From the NCBI GenBank assembly GCA_016780345.1, contig JADHLZ010000008.1, forward strand, positions 1 through 56,077: a DNA stretch of 56,077 nt. The letters run 5' to 3'. The stretch's first letter is position 1. Every line of letters begins with the position of its first letter. The DNA comes from Flavobacteriaceae bacterium. Its GTDB lineage: Bacteria > Bacteroidota > Bacteroidia > Flavobacteriales > Flavobacteriaceae. A model generated the notes under the pieces. It had not been told where the DNA came from, did no database searches, and saw only the letters and a program-made list of their open reading frames with translations. This document shows positions 43,584 through 52,177 of this stretch, piece by piece. Both the position numbers and the translations under genes were made by a program.

Positions 43584-44045
43584 TTGAAATTATATCAAAT
43601 TAAAACAAAACAAAGGCTGCCAATTTCTTTAGAAAAAGCCTGGAATTTTTTAAGTAATCCAAAAAATCTTGCTGAAATAACTCCCACTTATATGAATTTT
43701 AGAATATTAAGTGGAGCCGATAAAAAAATTTTTCCTGGGCAAATAATACAATACAAAGTAAGTCCTTTATTAGGTTTAAATCTTAACTGGGTTACCGAAA
43801 TTACTCACGTAGTCGATAAACAATATTTTGTTGATGAACAACGATTTGGTCCATATTCCCTTTGGCACCACAAACATTTCATAAAAGAAATTGATGGAGG
43901 TATTGAAATGGTAGATGTCGTAGATTACAAACTTCCCTTTGGAATTCTAGGTCAAATTGCTCATCCCTTGTTTGTTAAAAATAAATTAAAACAAATCTTT
44001 AAGTTCAGAGAAAATAAACTAAATGAACTTTTTGGAAAACTATAA
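43584..44045 (+). CDS. SRPBCC-fold lipid/ligand-binding protein
   Basis: From a TTG at 43584-43586 this is a 153-residue START/SRPBCC-like protein: KLYQIKTKQRLPISLEKAWNF and WVTEITHVVDKQYFVDEQRFGPYSLW are typical of a group often called cell-division inhibitor-like or polyketide-cyclase-like. It probably binds a hydrophobic small molecule. The frame is open from an ATG at 43533, but that ATG overlaps the divergent DUF2911 start, so I prefer the TTG. It is first in a five-gene run with SDR, photolyase, photolyase-related and DUF2805 genes. Confidence 0.78.
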   Translation: MKLYQIKTKQRLPISLEKAWNFLSNPKNLAEITPTYMNFRILSGADKKIFPGQIIQYKVSPLLGLNLNWVTEITHVVDKQYFVDEQRFGPYSLWHHKHFIKEIDGGIEMVDVVDYKLPFGILGQIAHPLFVKNKLKQIFKFRENKLNELFGKL

Positions 44046-44049
44046 TAAA

Positions 44050-44748
44050 ATGAAAAAAAATATATTATTTATTGGTGGATCAACTGGAATAGGATTCGAA
44101 ACAATTAAATTAATTCATAATGAACACAATGTATTTGTGGCTTCCAGATCTGATGAGAGTTTTTCTGACTTAAATATTACCCATATAAAATATGATATTC
44201 TTTCTGATGATTTTAATATTGAAGCTGTTCCTGAAAAGCTTCATGGATTTGTTTATTGCCCAGGAAGTATTAATCTAAGACCTTTTAGAAGTATAAAGCC
44301 ATCAACTTTTGAGGAAGATTTAAATATAAATTTCATATCAATGGTAAAAACTTTGCAAATAGTAATTAATAACTTAAAAAAATCAGAAAATTCAAGTATT
44401 GTGTTATATAGTACAGTAGCTGTAAAAGTTGGTATGCCTTTCCACACTAGTGTTTCGGCTTCAAAAGGTGCAATTGAAGGATTTGCGAGATCTTTAGCTG
44501 CAGAATACGCTCCAACTGTCAGGGTTAACATTGTTGCGCCCTCACTTACAAATACTCCTATGGCCGAGAGATTTTTAAATAATGACATTAAAAAAGAAAA
44601 AGTTAGTGAGAAACACCCATTAAAAAGATTTGGAAATCCTTGTGACATTGCAAATATTACTGCATTTTTATTAGAAGACAAAAGCTCCTGGATCACAGGT
44701 CAAACATTTGGAGTTGACGGAGGAATGTCAATAATCAATTTATCATAA
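44050..44748 (+). CDS. Short-chain dehydrogenase/reductase
   Basis: This 232-residue SDR has the cofactor motif FIGGSTGIGFE near residue 7, the catalytic tetrad region with Ser (SSIVLYSTVAVKVGMPFH) and the usual S-x10-A-S-K (SASKGAIEGFARSLA) with its lysine, and a C-terminal TGQTFGVDGGMS. It reduces or oxidises an unknown small molecule with NAD(P). The ATG at 44050-44052 is chosen over upstream codons; it lies 4 bases after the SRPBCC stop. It belongs to the photolyase run. Confidence 0.88.
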   Translation: MKKNILFIGGSTGIGFETIKLIHNEHNVFVASRSDESFSDLNITHIKYDILSDDFNIEAVPEKLHGFVYCPGSINLRPFRSIKPSTFEEDLNINFISMVKTLQIVINNLKKSENSSIVLYSTVAVKVGMPFHTSVSASKGAIEGFARSLAAEYAPTVRVNIVAPSLTNTPMAERFLNNDIKKEKVSEKHPLKRFGNPCDIANITAFLLEDKSSWITGQTFGVDGGMSIINLS

Positions 44749-46047
44749 TTGAAAGATAAAATTTCTATATTTTGGTTTAGAAGAGACCTGAGATTAAATG
44801 ATAATACAGGTCTATTTCACTCGCTAAATGAAAATTCAAAAGTTCTTCCTCTCTTTATTTACGACACCAATATAATTAGTCAACTTAAAAATAATGACCA
44901 TAGACTTCATTTTATTAATACATCGATTAATAAAATGAACCATTTGCTAAAAAAAGAAAATAAATTTATTTATAAACTTAAAGGCGATCCTCTTGATGTA
45001 TTTAAAAGTCTTTTAAAAAATTTCAATATTGAAAAAGTATATACAAATAGAGATTACACACCCTATGCTATAAAGAGAGATTCTAAAATCAAAAAATTAT
45101 TGAATGATAACGATATAGAATTTAATGACTATAAAGATCATGTTCTTTTTGAAAAAAATGAAATTACAAAAGATGATGGATCTCCTTACAAAGTATATAC
45201 TCCATATTCAAGAAAATGGATTTCAAGAATGATAGAGCAAGGAATAGATGAGTATAAATCAGAAAATTTAACTAAAAATTTCATTGATTTAAGTATTGGT
45301 TTAGATTCTGATACAGTCAACCTTCAAAAGAATAACATTAATTTTTTAAAAGTTGATACTTCTTCTAATTTAATTGATCAATATGAGTTTATTAGAAATT
45401 TTCCCTCGAAGGATGGAACTTCTAAAGTAGGTGTAGAACTAAGGTTTGGAACAATAAGTACTAGAAAATTGATAAAAAAAGCATATGAATCTAATAATAA
45501 AACGTATTTAAAAGAGCTTATATGGAGAGAGTTTTTTCAACAAATATTATATCATTTTCCTAAAACAGTAACTAATAGTTTTAAACCATTATACGATAGA
45601 ATTGAATGGATTAATAATGAAGGTGATTTCAAAAAATGGTGTGATGGAGAAACTGGTTACCCACTTGTAGATGCTGGAATGAGAGAACTAAATAATACAG
45701 GTTTTATGCATAACAGAGTTAGGATGCTGGTTGGTAGCTTTCTGTGTAAACATTTATTAATTGACTGGAGATGGGGTGAGGCTTATTTCAGAGAAAAACT
45801 TTTTGATTATGAGACTGCAAGTAATGTTGGGAATTGGCAATGGGTAGCTGGATGTGGAGTTGATGCAGCTCCATATTTTAGAATATTTAATCCATCAGAA
45901 CAATTAAAAAAGTTTGACAAAGAATTAAAATATACTAAAAAATGGGTTCCGGAACTTAATTCGGATAAATATGTTGAACCTATAGTTGAACACAAATTTG
46001 CAAGGGAAAGATGCCTTTTAACTTATAAAAAAGCATTGGGTAAATGA
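44749..46047 (+). CDS. Deoxyribodipyrimidine photolyase/cryptochrome
   Basis: This is a photolyase of 432 residues that uses blue light to repair UV-made pyrimidine dimers. It has the N-terminal antenna domain (IFWFRRDLRLNDNTG, TNRDYTPYAIKRD) and a FAD-binding C-terminal domain (ELIWREFFQQIL, NTGFMHNRVRMLVGSFL, WQWVAGCGVDAAPYFRIFNP), pointing to a class I CPD photolyase. The start is TTG at 44749-44751, directly after the SDR stop. Its stop overlaps the next gene in ATGA. The second chromophore cannot be told from sequence. Confidence 0.93.
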   Translation: MKDKISIFWFRRDLRLNDNTGLFHSLNENSKVLPLFIYDTNIISQLKNNDHRLHFINTSINKMNHLLKKENKFIYKLKGDPLDVFKSLLKNFNIEKVYTNRDYTPYAIKRDSKIKKLLNDNDIEFNDYKDHVLFEKNEITKDDGSPYKVYTPYSRKWISRMIEQGIDEYKSENLTKNFIDLSIGLDSDTVNLQKNNINFLKVDTSSNLIDQYEFIRNFPSKDGTSKVGVELRFGTISTRKLIKKAYESNNKTYLKELIWREFFQQILYHFPKTVTNSFKPLYDRIEWINNEGDFKKWCDGETGYPLVDAGMRELNNTGFMHNRVRMLVGSFLCKHLLIDWRWGEAYFREKLFDYETASNVGNWQWVAGCGVDAAPYFRIFNPSEQLKKFDKELKYTKKWVPELNSDKYVEPIVEHKFARERCLLTYKKALGK

Positions 46048-47516
46048 GTTGCATTAATATTATTTTTCCAAATCAATTATTTGAAAAAAGCTTTTCAATA
46101 TTTAATAAATGTAAAACATATTTGATTGAAGAAAATTTATTTTTTAAACAATATAATTTTCACAAACAAAAAATATTTTTTCACAGGAGCTCAATGAAAA
46201 GTTACGAAAACTTCTTAATTAAAAAAGGGGTTGAAGTTATTTATATAGATTCAAATGATGAAAATTCAGATATTAGAAACTTTATTAACAACGTTGAAAT
46301 TTCGAAAATAAATATATATGATCCAGAGGATAATTGGTTAGAAAAGAGAATAAAAGAAACTTGTAAAATAAAAAAAATTGAAATTAAAATTTATGAAAAT
46401 CCTTTATTTCTAATATCAAAAGATTCTCTTTTTCCATTTTTTAATCCTGAAAAGAAGAAATTATTTCAAACATCATTTTATAAAAGCCAAAGAAAAAAAT
46501 TTAATATTCTTATCAATGAATATGACAAGCCAACAGGGGGAAAGTGGACATATGATGATATGAATAGAAAAAAATTTCCTAAAAATAAAAAAACCCCTGT
46601 TATTGATTACACAAAAATAAAAAACAAAAACTTTTTAGATTCTTATAACTATGTAAAAAATAATTTTTCTAAAAATTTTGGGGAAATTAATTCTTTACAA
46701 CTCTATCCAACTGATTTTAAATCAGCAAAAATTTGGTTTAATAATTTTTTAAAAACAAGGTTTGATGAGTTTGGAATTTACGAAGATGCTGTTTTGATTA
46801 ATGAATCAATAATTAATCATAGTGTCATATCACCACTCATTAATTCTGGTTTATTAGATCCCAACTATATAGTAAAAACTAGTTTAGATTATTATAAGAA
46901 ATATTATATCCCACTTAACTCAATAGAGGGTTTTATAAGACAAATTATAGGATGGAGAGAGTTCATAAGGGGAGTCTATTATTCAAAGGGAACTGAAGAA
47001 AGAACAAAAAATTATTGGAATTTTAAAAGAAAAATTCCAAAGTCATTTTATGAGGGTTCAACTGGAATTGATCCAATTGACGATACAATAAAAAAAGTTA
47101 AAAAAACTGCGTATGGAAACCATATCGAAAGATTAATGATTCTAGGAAATTTCATGGTTTTATGTGAATTTGACCCCGATGAAGTATATAAATGGTTCAT
47201 GGAAGTTTTTATAGATTCATATGATTGGGTTATGGTTCCTAATGTATACGGAATGAGTCAATTTGCTGATGGAGGGATGATGTCTACAAAACCTTACATA
47301 AGTAGTAGTAATTATATTATCAAAATGAGTGATTATAAAAAAGGGAAATGGTGTGAGATTTGGGATGGTTTATTTTGGAATTTCATGGACAAACAAAGAG
47401 ATTTCTTTAAAAAAAATCCAAGAATGAGAATGCTTATAAAAAGTTATGATAAAATGGATTTAAAGAAAAAAGAAAAACTTTTATTAGATGCTGATGATTT
47501 TTTAAATAATCTTTAA
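46044..47516 (+). CDS. Photolyase-related protein (FeS-BCP/DPRP-like), Fe-S ligands degraded
   Basis: This 490-residue protein is of the prokaryotic (6-4) photolyase/cryptochrome-related type. It begins INIIFPNQLF and has a large FAD-binding half (IEGFIRQIIGWREFIRGVYY, NHIERLMILGNFMVLC, VMVPNVYGMSQFADGGMM). In the Agrobacterium PhrB group four cysteines hold a 4Fe-4S cluster. Here the matching positions read P344, K432 and K435, and only Cys437 may correspond to the fourth. It may therefore lack the cluster, as in some Bacteroidota relatives. It probably still repairs UV damage or senses light. It overlaps the preceding photolyase by 4 bases. Confidence 0.88.
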   Translation: MSCINIIFPNQLFEKSFSIFNKCKTYLIEENLFFKQYNFHKQKIFFHRSSMKSYENFLIKKGVEVIYIDSNDENSDIRNFINNVEISKINIYDPEDNWLEKRIKETCKIKKIEIKIYENPLFLISKDSLFPFFNPEKKKLFQTSFYKSQRKKFNILINEYDKPTGGKWTYDDMNRKKFPKNKKTPVIDYTKIKNKNFLDSYNYVKNNFSKNFGEINSLQLYPTDFKSAKIWFNNFLKTRFDEFGIYEDAVLINESIINHSVISPLINSGLLDPNYIVKTSLDYYKKYYIPLNSIEGFIRQIIGWREFIRGVYYSKGTEERTKNYWNFKRKIPKSFYEGSTGIDPIDDTIKKVKKTAYGNHIERLMILGNFMVLCEFDPDEVYKWFMEVFIDSYDWVMVPNVYGMSQFADGGMMSTKPYISSSNYIIKMSDYKKGKWCEIWDGLFWNFMDKQRDFFKKNPRMRMLIKSYDKMDLKKKEKLLLDADDFLNNL

Positions 47517-47517
47517 A

Positions 47518-47793
47518 ATGAAAAGCTTAAGTCAAGAACAAATAGATAGAATAATAGAAATGGCTTGGGAGGATAGGACTACATTCGAAGCAATAAAATT
47601 CCAATTCAAGTTAAGTGAAAAAGATGTTATAACAATTATGAGACAAGAAATGAAGTCGAAAAGCTTCGCAATGTGGAGAAAAAGAGTTCAAGGAAGAAAA
47701 ACAAAACATACAAAATTGCGTGAAAATTCTGTAAAAAGATTTAAATGCTCTAGACAACGTACAACAGGAAATAAAATCTCTAAGAGAAACTAA
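47518..47793 (+). CDS. TIGR03643/DUF2805 family protein
   Basis: This 91-residue, strongly basic protein begins SLSQEQIDRIIEMAWEDRTTFEAI and then KDVITIMRQEMKSKSFAMWRKRVQGRKTK, the TIGR03643 signature. It looks like a helix-turn-helix-like DNA- or RNA-binding fold, but the family has no established function. It is regularly found next to photolyase-related genes, as here (1 base gap), and a regulatory role is only inferred. It ends the cluster; its stop overlaps the murA stop region by 4 bases. Confidence 0.84.
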   Translation: MKSLSQEQIDRIIEMAWEDRTTFEAIKFQFKLSEKDVITIMRQEMKSKSFAMWRKRVQGRKTKHTKLRENSVKRFKCSRQRTTGNKISKRN

Positions 47794-49097
47794 ATTCTTT
47801 TTATTTGTGCTCCTAAAAGTCTCAATTTTTCATCAATATTTTCATAACCACGATCAATTTGTTCAATATTATGAATGATACTTTCTCCTTGGGCAGAAAG
47901 AGCTGCAATCAATAAAGAAATACCTGCTCTAATATCAGGAGAAACCATTGTAGTAGACTTAAGCTGAGATTTGAAATCATGACCAATTACATTAGCTCTG
48001 TGAGGATCACAAAGAATAATTTTAGCACCCATGTCAATTAATTTATCTACAAAAAATAATCGACTTTCAAACATTTTCTGATGAATTAACACGCTTCCTT
48101 TCGATTGAGTAGCAACTACTAAAACTATACTTAATAAATCTGGTGTAAATCCAGGCCATGGTGCATCTGAAACAGTTAAAACTGAACCATCAATATAATT
48201 TTGAATTTCATATCCATTTTTATGTTCGGGTATGAATATATCGTCGTTTATTTTTTCAACTTTTATTCCTAGTTTTCTAAAAACATTTGGAATTTGACCC
48301 AAATTATCCCAACTAACATTTTTGATTGTAATTTCGCTTTTAGTCATAGCCGCTAAACCAATCCAACTTCCAATTTCAATCATGTCAGGCAATAGCTTGT
48401 GAATTGTCCCTGAAAGATATGATACTCCATTAACAATAAGTAAATTAGAACCAACTCCTTTAATATTTGCACCCATTGAAATAAGCATTTTACACAACTG
48501 TTGAATATATGGTTCACAAGCAGCATTATATATTTGTGTTTCTCCAATAGCTAATACTGCAGCCATTAAAACATTTGCAGTTCCAGTTACCGAGGCTTGA
48601 TCTAGTAATATGTAATTACCATATAATTTTTCAGATTCAACTCCATAAAAATATTCTTCATTATTATATCTAAAAGATGCTCCCAATTCAATTAAACCTA
48701 AAAAATGAGTATCTAATCTTCTTCTTCCAATTTTATCTCCACCCGGTTTAGGAATATAACCTTTTCCAAATCTTGCTAACAGTGGACCAACTATCATTAT
48801 GGATCCTCTCAAGCTACTTCCTTTATTCTTAAATTCTTTTGATTGTAAATAATCTATATTTACATTATCTGCTTTAAATGAAAATTTATTGTTACTTAGT
48901 TTTTCAACTTTAACTCCAATAGACGATAACAAATCAATAAGTTTAAGAACATCTATAATTTCAGGAATATTGTCTATAATGACCTTTTCTGGTGTAAGAA
49001 GACTAGCACAAATAACCTGTAATGCTTCATTTTTGGCACCTTGAGGAGTAACTTCCCCTTTAAGTTTAATTCCACCTTTAATAGAAAAAGTACCCAT
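47790..49097 (-). CDS. murA: UDP-N-acetylglucosamine 1-carboxyvinyltransferase MurA
   Basis: MurA makes the first committed peptidoglycan precursor from UDP-GlcNAc and phosphoenolpyruvate. The 435-residue protein shows the inside-out alpha/beta barrel motifs: GAKNEAL near Lys22, SLRGSIMIVGPLLARFGKG, and KPGGDKIGRRRLDTHF. In most bacteria the active-site loop has cysteine (GGC); here it is Asp121 (GGD). That change gives natural resistance to fosfomycin in other species and is common in Bacteroidota. The stop overlaps the DUF2805 gene by 4 bases. Confidence 0.95.
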   Translation of the reverse strand: MGTFSIKGGIKLKGEVTPQGAKNEALQVICASLLTPEKVIIDNIPEIIDVLKLIDLLSSIGVKVEKLSNNKFSFKADNVNIDYLQSKEFKNKGSSLRGSIMIVGPLLARFGKGYIPKPGGDKIGRRRLDTHFLGLIELGASFRYNNEEYFYGVESEKLYGNYILLDQASVTGTANVLMAAVLAIGETQIYNAACEPYIQQLCKMLISMGANIKGVGSNLLIVNGVSYLSGTIHKLLPDMIEIGSWIGLAAMTKSEITIKNVSWDNLGQIPNVFRKLGIKVEKINDDIFIPEHKNGYEIQNYIDGSVLTVSDAPWPGFTPDLLSIVLVVATQSKGSVLIHQKMFESRLFFVDKLIDMGAKIILCDPHRANVIGHDFKSQLKSTTMVSPDIRAGISLLIAALSAQGESIIHNIEQIDRGYENIDEKLRLLGAQIKRI

Positions 49098-49105
49098 AAA
49101 ATAAT

Positions 49106-49759
49106 TTAATTATTATTTCTTTTTTTGAAGTTTCTATAATGCTTTTTGTTATTCTTGTTAGTTTGGGAATTTCCAAATTTTTTGTTTGATAATTTTATCA
49201 AATTCTGAGATTCAGAAAGTGATTTTTCTTTTGAATCGTATACAATTTTACCATTAGAAAGTTCATTTAAATGGGAAAAAATAACATCATCTTCAACTGT
49301 ATCTTTATTCCAGTTTAAGAAACATTTTTTCATATGATTAGCAATCACATAAACAAGTTGCTTTTTCATTTCTCCTTCCTCCCAACTAACAGCAATATCA
49401 ATCATTCTTTTAATATTATTTCCATAGAATCTATATTTTGGAAAATTTTGAGGATATTCTAATTTATCAGGTCGTTCTTCATATACTTCTTTGGATGGTA
49501 AAGGATATGGTGAATCTATATCTAATTCAAAATTAGACATAATAAATAACTGATCCCATAATTTATGTTGAAATTCAGGAACATCCCTTAAATGTGGATT
49601 CATGTTCCCCATAACTCCAATTATAGCTTTTGCTAAATTATTTCTCTTTACTCTATTATTACATTCCAAAGCTTGATCAATCATTTTATGTAAATGTCTG
49701 CCATATTCAGGAATAATAAGCTTTGTCCGTTCAGTATTGTATTGTAAATTTTCTATCAA
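49106..49759 (-). CDS. DUF4290 domain-containing protein
   Basis: This 217-residue protein matches DUF4290, a Bacteroidota-specific family: EYGRHLHKMIDQALE, NMNPHLRDVPEFQHKLWDQLF and RFYGNNIKRMIDIAVSWEEGEMK. It lacks a signal peptide or membrane segment. The C-terminal quarter is low-complexity and rich in Asn and Lys. The function is unknown. The start is TTG (49757-49759), the codon that aligns with the family N-terminus. It is followed by murA after 8 bases, a usual pairing, so a cell-wall link is possible. Confidence 0.82.
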   Translation of the reverse strand: MIENLQYNTERTKLIIPEYGRHLHKMIDQALECNNRVKRNNLAKAIIGVMGNMNPHLRDVPEFQHKLWDQLFIMSNFELDIDSPYPLPSKEVYEERPDKLEYPQNFPKYRFYGNNIKRMIDIAVSWEEGEMKKQLVYVIANHMKKCFLNWNKDTVEDDVIFSHLNELSNGKIVYDSKEKSLSESQNLIKLSNKKFGNSQTNKNNKKHYRNFKKRNNN

Positions 49760-49806
49760 TGTTTGTGTAATTTAATTGTGAAGTTCTACAAATTTACTAA
49801 ATTAAA

Positions 49807-50091
49807 TTATAATGAAATTATCCCTTTTATTTTTGAGGCTAATTTATATTTTTCAATAACAAAGTATGGAGATTCCATAACTGCAATCAAAGAAACACTA
49901 GTAAAATTATTGTTTGAAGATTTTCTAAATGAAATTTTCACATCTTTAAGATCATCAAAAATAGATTCTAACTCTGAAATATCACTGTTGTTAGATTTTA
50001 ATATAAACTTAAATTGATATTTGCTCGGCCAAACTGAGGAATTTAGCAACTGCTCTTCAAGTTTTGAGTAAAAATCCTCACTACTATTCAT
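49807..50091 (-). CDS. DUF493 family protein
   Basis: This 94-residue protein fits the DUF493 (YbeD-like) fold: SVWPSKYQFKFILKSNNSDIS, then a helix and strands ending in the tail MESPYFVIEKYKLASKIKG. This small ACT-like domain has no established function. A plus-strand frame over the same bases is not conserved and is rejected. It lies divergent from the AAA ATPase and 47 bases upstream of DUF4290. Confidence 0.78.
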   Translation of the reverse strand: MNSSEDFYSKLEEQLLNSSVWPSKYQFKFILKSNNSDISELESIFDDLKDVKISFRKSSNNNFTSVSLIAVMESPYFVIEKYKLASKIKGIISL

Positions 50092-50143
50092 GTGGTAAAT
50101 ATATTATAAATACTATTAATTGATTATTTTGCGGATTAAATTT

Positions 50144-50689
50144 ATGTATAAAAAAATTCTAATTACTGGAGGACCTGGAACAGGAAAAACTGAATTAGTT
50201 AAAGGGCTTGAAAAAAAAGGATATGAATGTGAGCATGAAATAGTCAGAAAACTCACTGAAGAAGGTCAAAAAAAAGGAATTGAGCAACTATTTCTAAAAG
50301 ATCCAATAGAGTTTAGTAATAAACTAATGAATTTAAGATTAGAACAATTTAAAACATCATCAAAAAAATCACATGTATTTTTTGATAGAGGAGTTCATGA
50401 AATTATTGCTTATTTAAATTTTCTAGAAATTGAATTTGATAAAATTTTGTTCAATAAATCAAAAAATGTAGTTTATGACCATATTTTTATTCTACCTCCA
50501 TGGAGAGAAATTTATAGGAATGATAATGCCAGGTATGAAAGTTTTGAAGATTCTGTTAAAATTTATAATGAAATTTCTAATATATATAAAGAACTAAATG
50601 TTGAAATTATAGTGTTAGAAAAAACATCTATTAAAAACAGAATTGATAAAATTTTAAAAAAAATTGATAGTTCAAAAGATGAAATCTAA
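50144..50689 (+). CDS. AAA family ATP-binding protein
   Basis: This 181-residue P-loop protein has Walker A ITGGPGTGKTELVKGLE near residues 7-23 and a kinase-like body (VFFDRGVHEIIAY, FILPPWREIYRNDNARYE) that resembles small AAA or nucleoside-kinase-like proteins. The substrate is unknown. I choose the ATG at 50144; the frame is open to 50120 through a TTG but those residues are not conserved. fmt starts inside its tail (11-base overlap). Confidence 0.8.
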   Translation: MYKKILITGGPGTGKTELVKGLEKKGYECEHEIVRKLTEEGQKKGIEQLFLKDPIEFSNKLMNLRLEQFKTSSKKSHVFFDRGVHEIIAYLNFLEIEFDKILFNKSKNVVYDHIFILPPWREIYRNDNARYESFEDSVKIYNEISNIYKELNVEIIVLEKTSIKNRIDKILKKIDSSKDEI

Positions 50690-51632
50690 AAGTTTAAATA
50701 TAATTTTCATGGGTTCACCTGATTTTGCGGTAAAGAGCTTAGAAGTTCTTATAAAATCAAAACACAATGTGATAGCTGTTGTAACTTCCCCAGATAAAAA
50801 AGCAGGTAGAGGTAAAAAGATTAAATTTTCTGATGTAAAAAATTTTTCAATAAAACACAAACTAAAGATTTTTCAACCAACTAATTTAAAAGATGAAAAT
50901 TTCATTAAAGAAATCAAATCTCTAAAGCCTGAAGTTTTTATTGTAGTTGCTTTTAGAATGCTTCCCGAAAATGTATGGAAAATTCCGAATCTGGGGACAA
51001 TAAATTTACATGCATCAGTTCTTCCAAATTTAAGAGGAGCAGCTCCAATTCACTGGTCAATTATAAATGGTCTTGAAGAAACAGGTGTAACTACATTTTT
51101 TATAAACGAGAAAATAGATTGTGGAAAAATTATTCAGCAATCTAAAGTAAAAATTGAAAAAAATGATAACACAGGGATTTTATATAATAAATTAAAAATT
51201 ATAGGATCTAAACTATTAATTTCAACTTTAGATTTTATCCAAACAAAAGATTTTAAAACTAAAAATCAAGATTTTTCTCAAGACTACTTGATCGCACCTA
51301 AGCTAAATAAAACTAATACCAAAATTAATTGGAACGAAAATTCAGAAACAATTCACAATAAAATTAGAGGATTATCTCCATTTCCTGTTGCTTGGTGTAA
51401 ATTCATGAAAAATGATAAAATTCTAAAAATTTATAAATCTAAATTAACTTCAAAAAAAACACCTAAAACTGCTGATACTGGCAAGTTAATTTTTGATAAA
51501 AATTCTATTTTTATAACAACAAATAATTATTTGATTGAAATTCTAGAATTACAAATTGAGGGCAAAAGAATTATGAATAATATTGAATTTTCAAACGGTT
51601 ATAAAATTTTAAAAAATCAGCAACTACATTGA
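50679..51632 (+). CDS. fmt: Methionyl-tRNA formyltransferase
   Basis: Fmt adds the formyl group to initiator Met-tRNA. The 317-residue protein has the formyl-transfer domain motifs IIFMGSPDFAVKSLE, NLHASVLPNLRGAAPIHWS and a C-terminal domain (FPVAWCKFMKNDKILKIYKS). I choose the ATG at 50679-50681 (the frame is open to 50664). It overlaps the AAA gene by 11 bases, and the stop overlaps the TTG start of the next gene. The sequence appears complete. Confidence 0.95.
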   Translation: MKSKSLNIIFMGSPDFAVKSLEVLIKSKHNVIAVVTSPDKKAGRGKKIKFSDVKNFSIKHKLKIFQPTNLKDENFIKEIKSLKPEVFIVVAFRMLPENVWKIPNLGTINLHASVLPNLRGAAPIHWSIINGLEETGVTTFFINEKIDCGKIIQQSKVKIEKNDNTGILYNKLKIIGSKLLISTLDFIQTKDFKTKNQDFSQDYLIAPKLNKTNTKINWNENSETIHNKIRGLSPFPVAWCKFMKNDKILKIYKSKLTSKKTPKTADTGKLIFDKNSIFITTNNYLIEILELQIEGKRIMNNIEFSNGYKILKNQQLH

Positions 51633-52174
51633 AAAAAGGAAACATTTTATACGCTAACCCAACTTGTAATAATGATGTAAACTTTAGAAGATCTGTTGTC
51701 ATTATAGTTGAAGAAAATAATTTTGGTTATGTTGGATTTATTATAAATAAAAAATCAATTTATTCAACGTTAGATTTAATACCCGAAATAAAAGAAAATT
51801 TCGAAATATTTGATGGAGGTCCTGTTGAAAAAGAAAATCTTTATTTCATTCACAATGTCCCAAATCTTATAAAAAATTCAATTGAAATCAAAAAAAATTT
51901 GTACTGGGGTGGTAATTTTGAGCAAGTAGTTAATCATATAAATAGAAAAAAAATAAGAAAAAATAATATCAAGTTTTTTCTAGGATACTCAGGTTGGAAT
52001 AAAGATCAATTAGAGAATGAATTAGAAACCAAATCCTGGATAATTAGTGAAGATGACAAAATCGATGAAAAAACTTTTAATGATTATATTTATTTATGGA
52101 AAAATAAATTAAACGAGCTTGGTGGCGAATATTTATTATGGTCTAATTCGCCAGAAAATCCTCAACACAATTAA
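51629..52174 (+). CDS. YqgE/AlgH family protein
   Basis: This 181-residue protein of the YqgE/AlgH family (DUF179) has FRRSVVIIVEENNFGYVGFIINK near the start, then FDGGPVEKENLYFIHN and FFLGYSGWNKDQLENELETKSW, a signature of the family. Its function is not known, though some members are called transcription regulators. The start is TTG at 51629-51631, overlapping the fmt stop (TTGA); the family N-terminus fits this start. It is tail to tail with the aminotransferase gene. Confidence 0.86.
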   Translation: MKKGNILYANPTCNNDVNFRRSVVIIVEENNFGYVGFIINKKSIYSTLDLIPEIKENFEIFDGGPVEKENLYFIHNVPNLIKNSIEIKKNLYWGGNFEQVVNHINRKKIRKNNIKFFLGYSGWNKDQLENELETKSWIISEDDKIDEKTFNDYIYLWKNKLNELGGEYLLWSNSPENPQHN

Positions 52175-52177
52175 TTT

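Noticed and set aside
49763-50017. Plus-strand frame of 84 residues over DUF493
   Set aside because: It is the antisense shadow of the conserved DUF493 gene and has no recognisable features.
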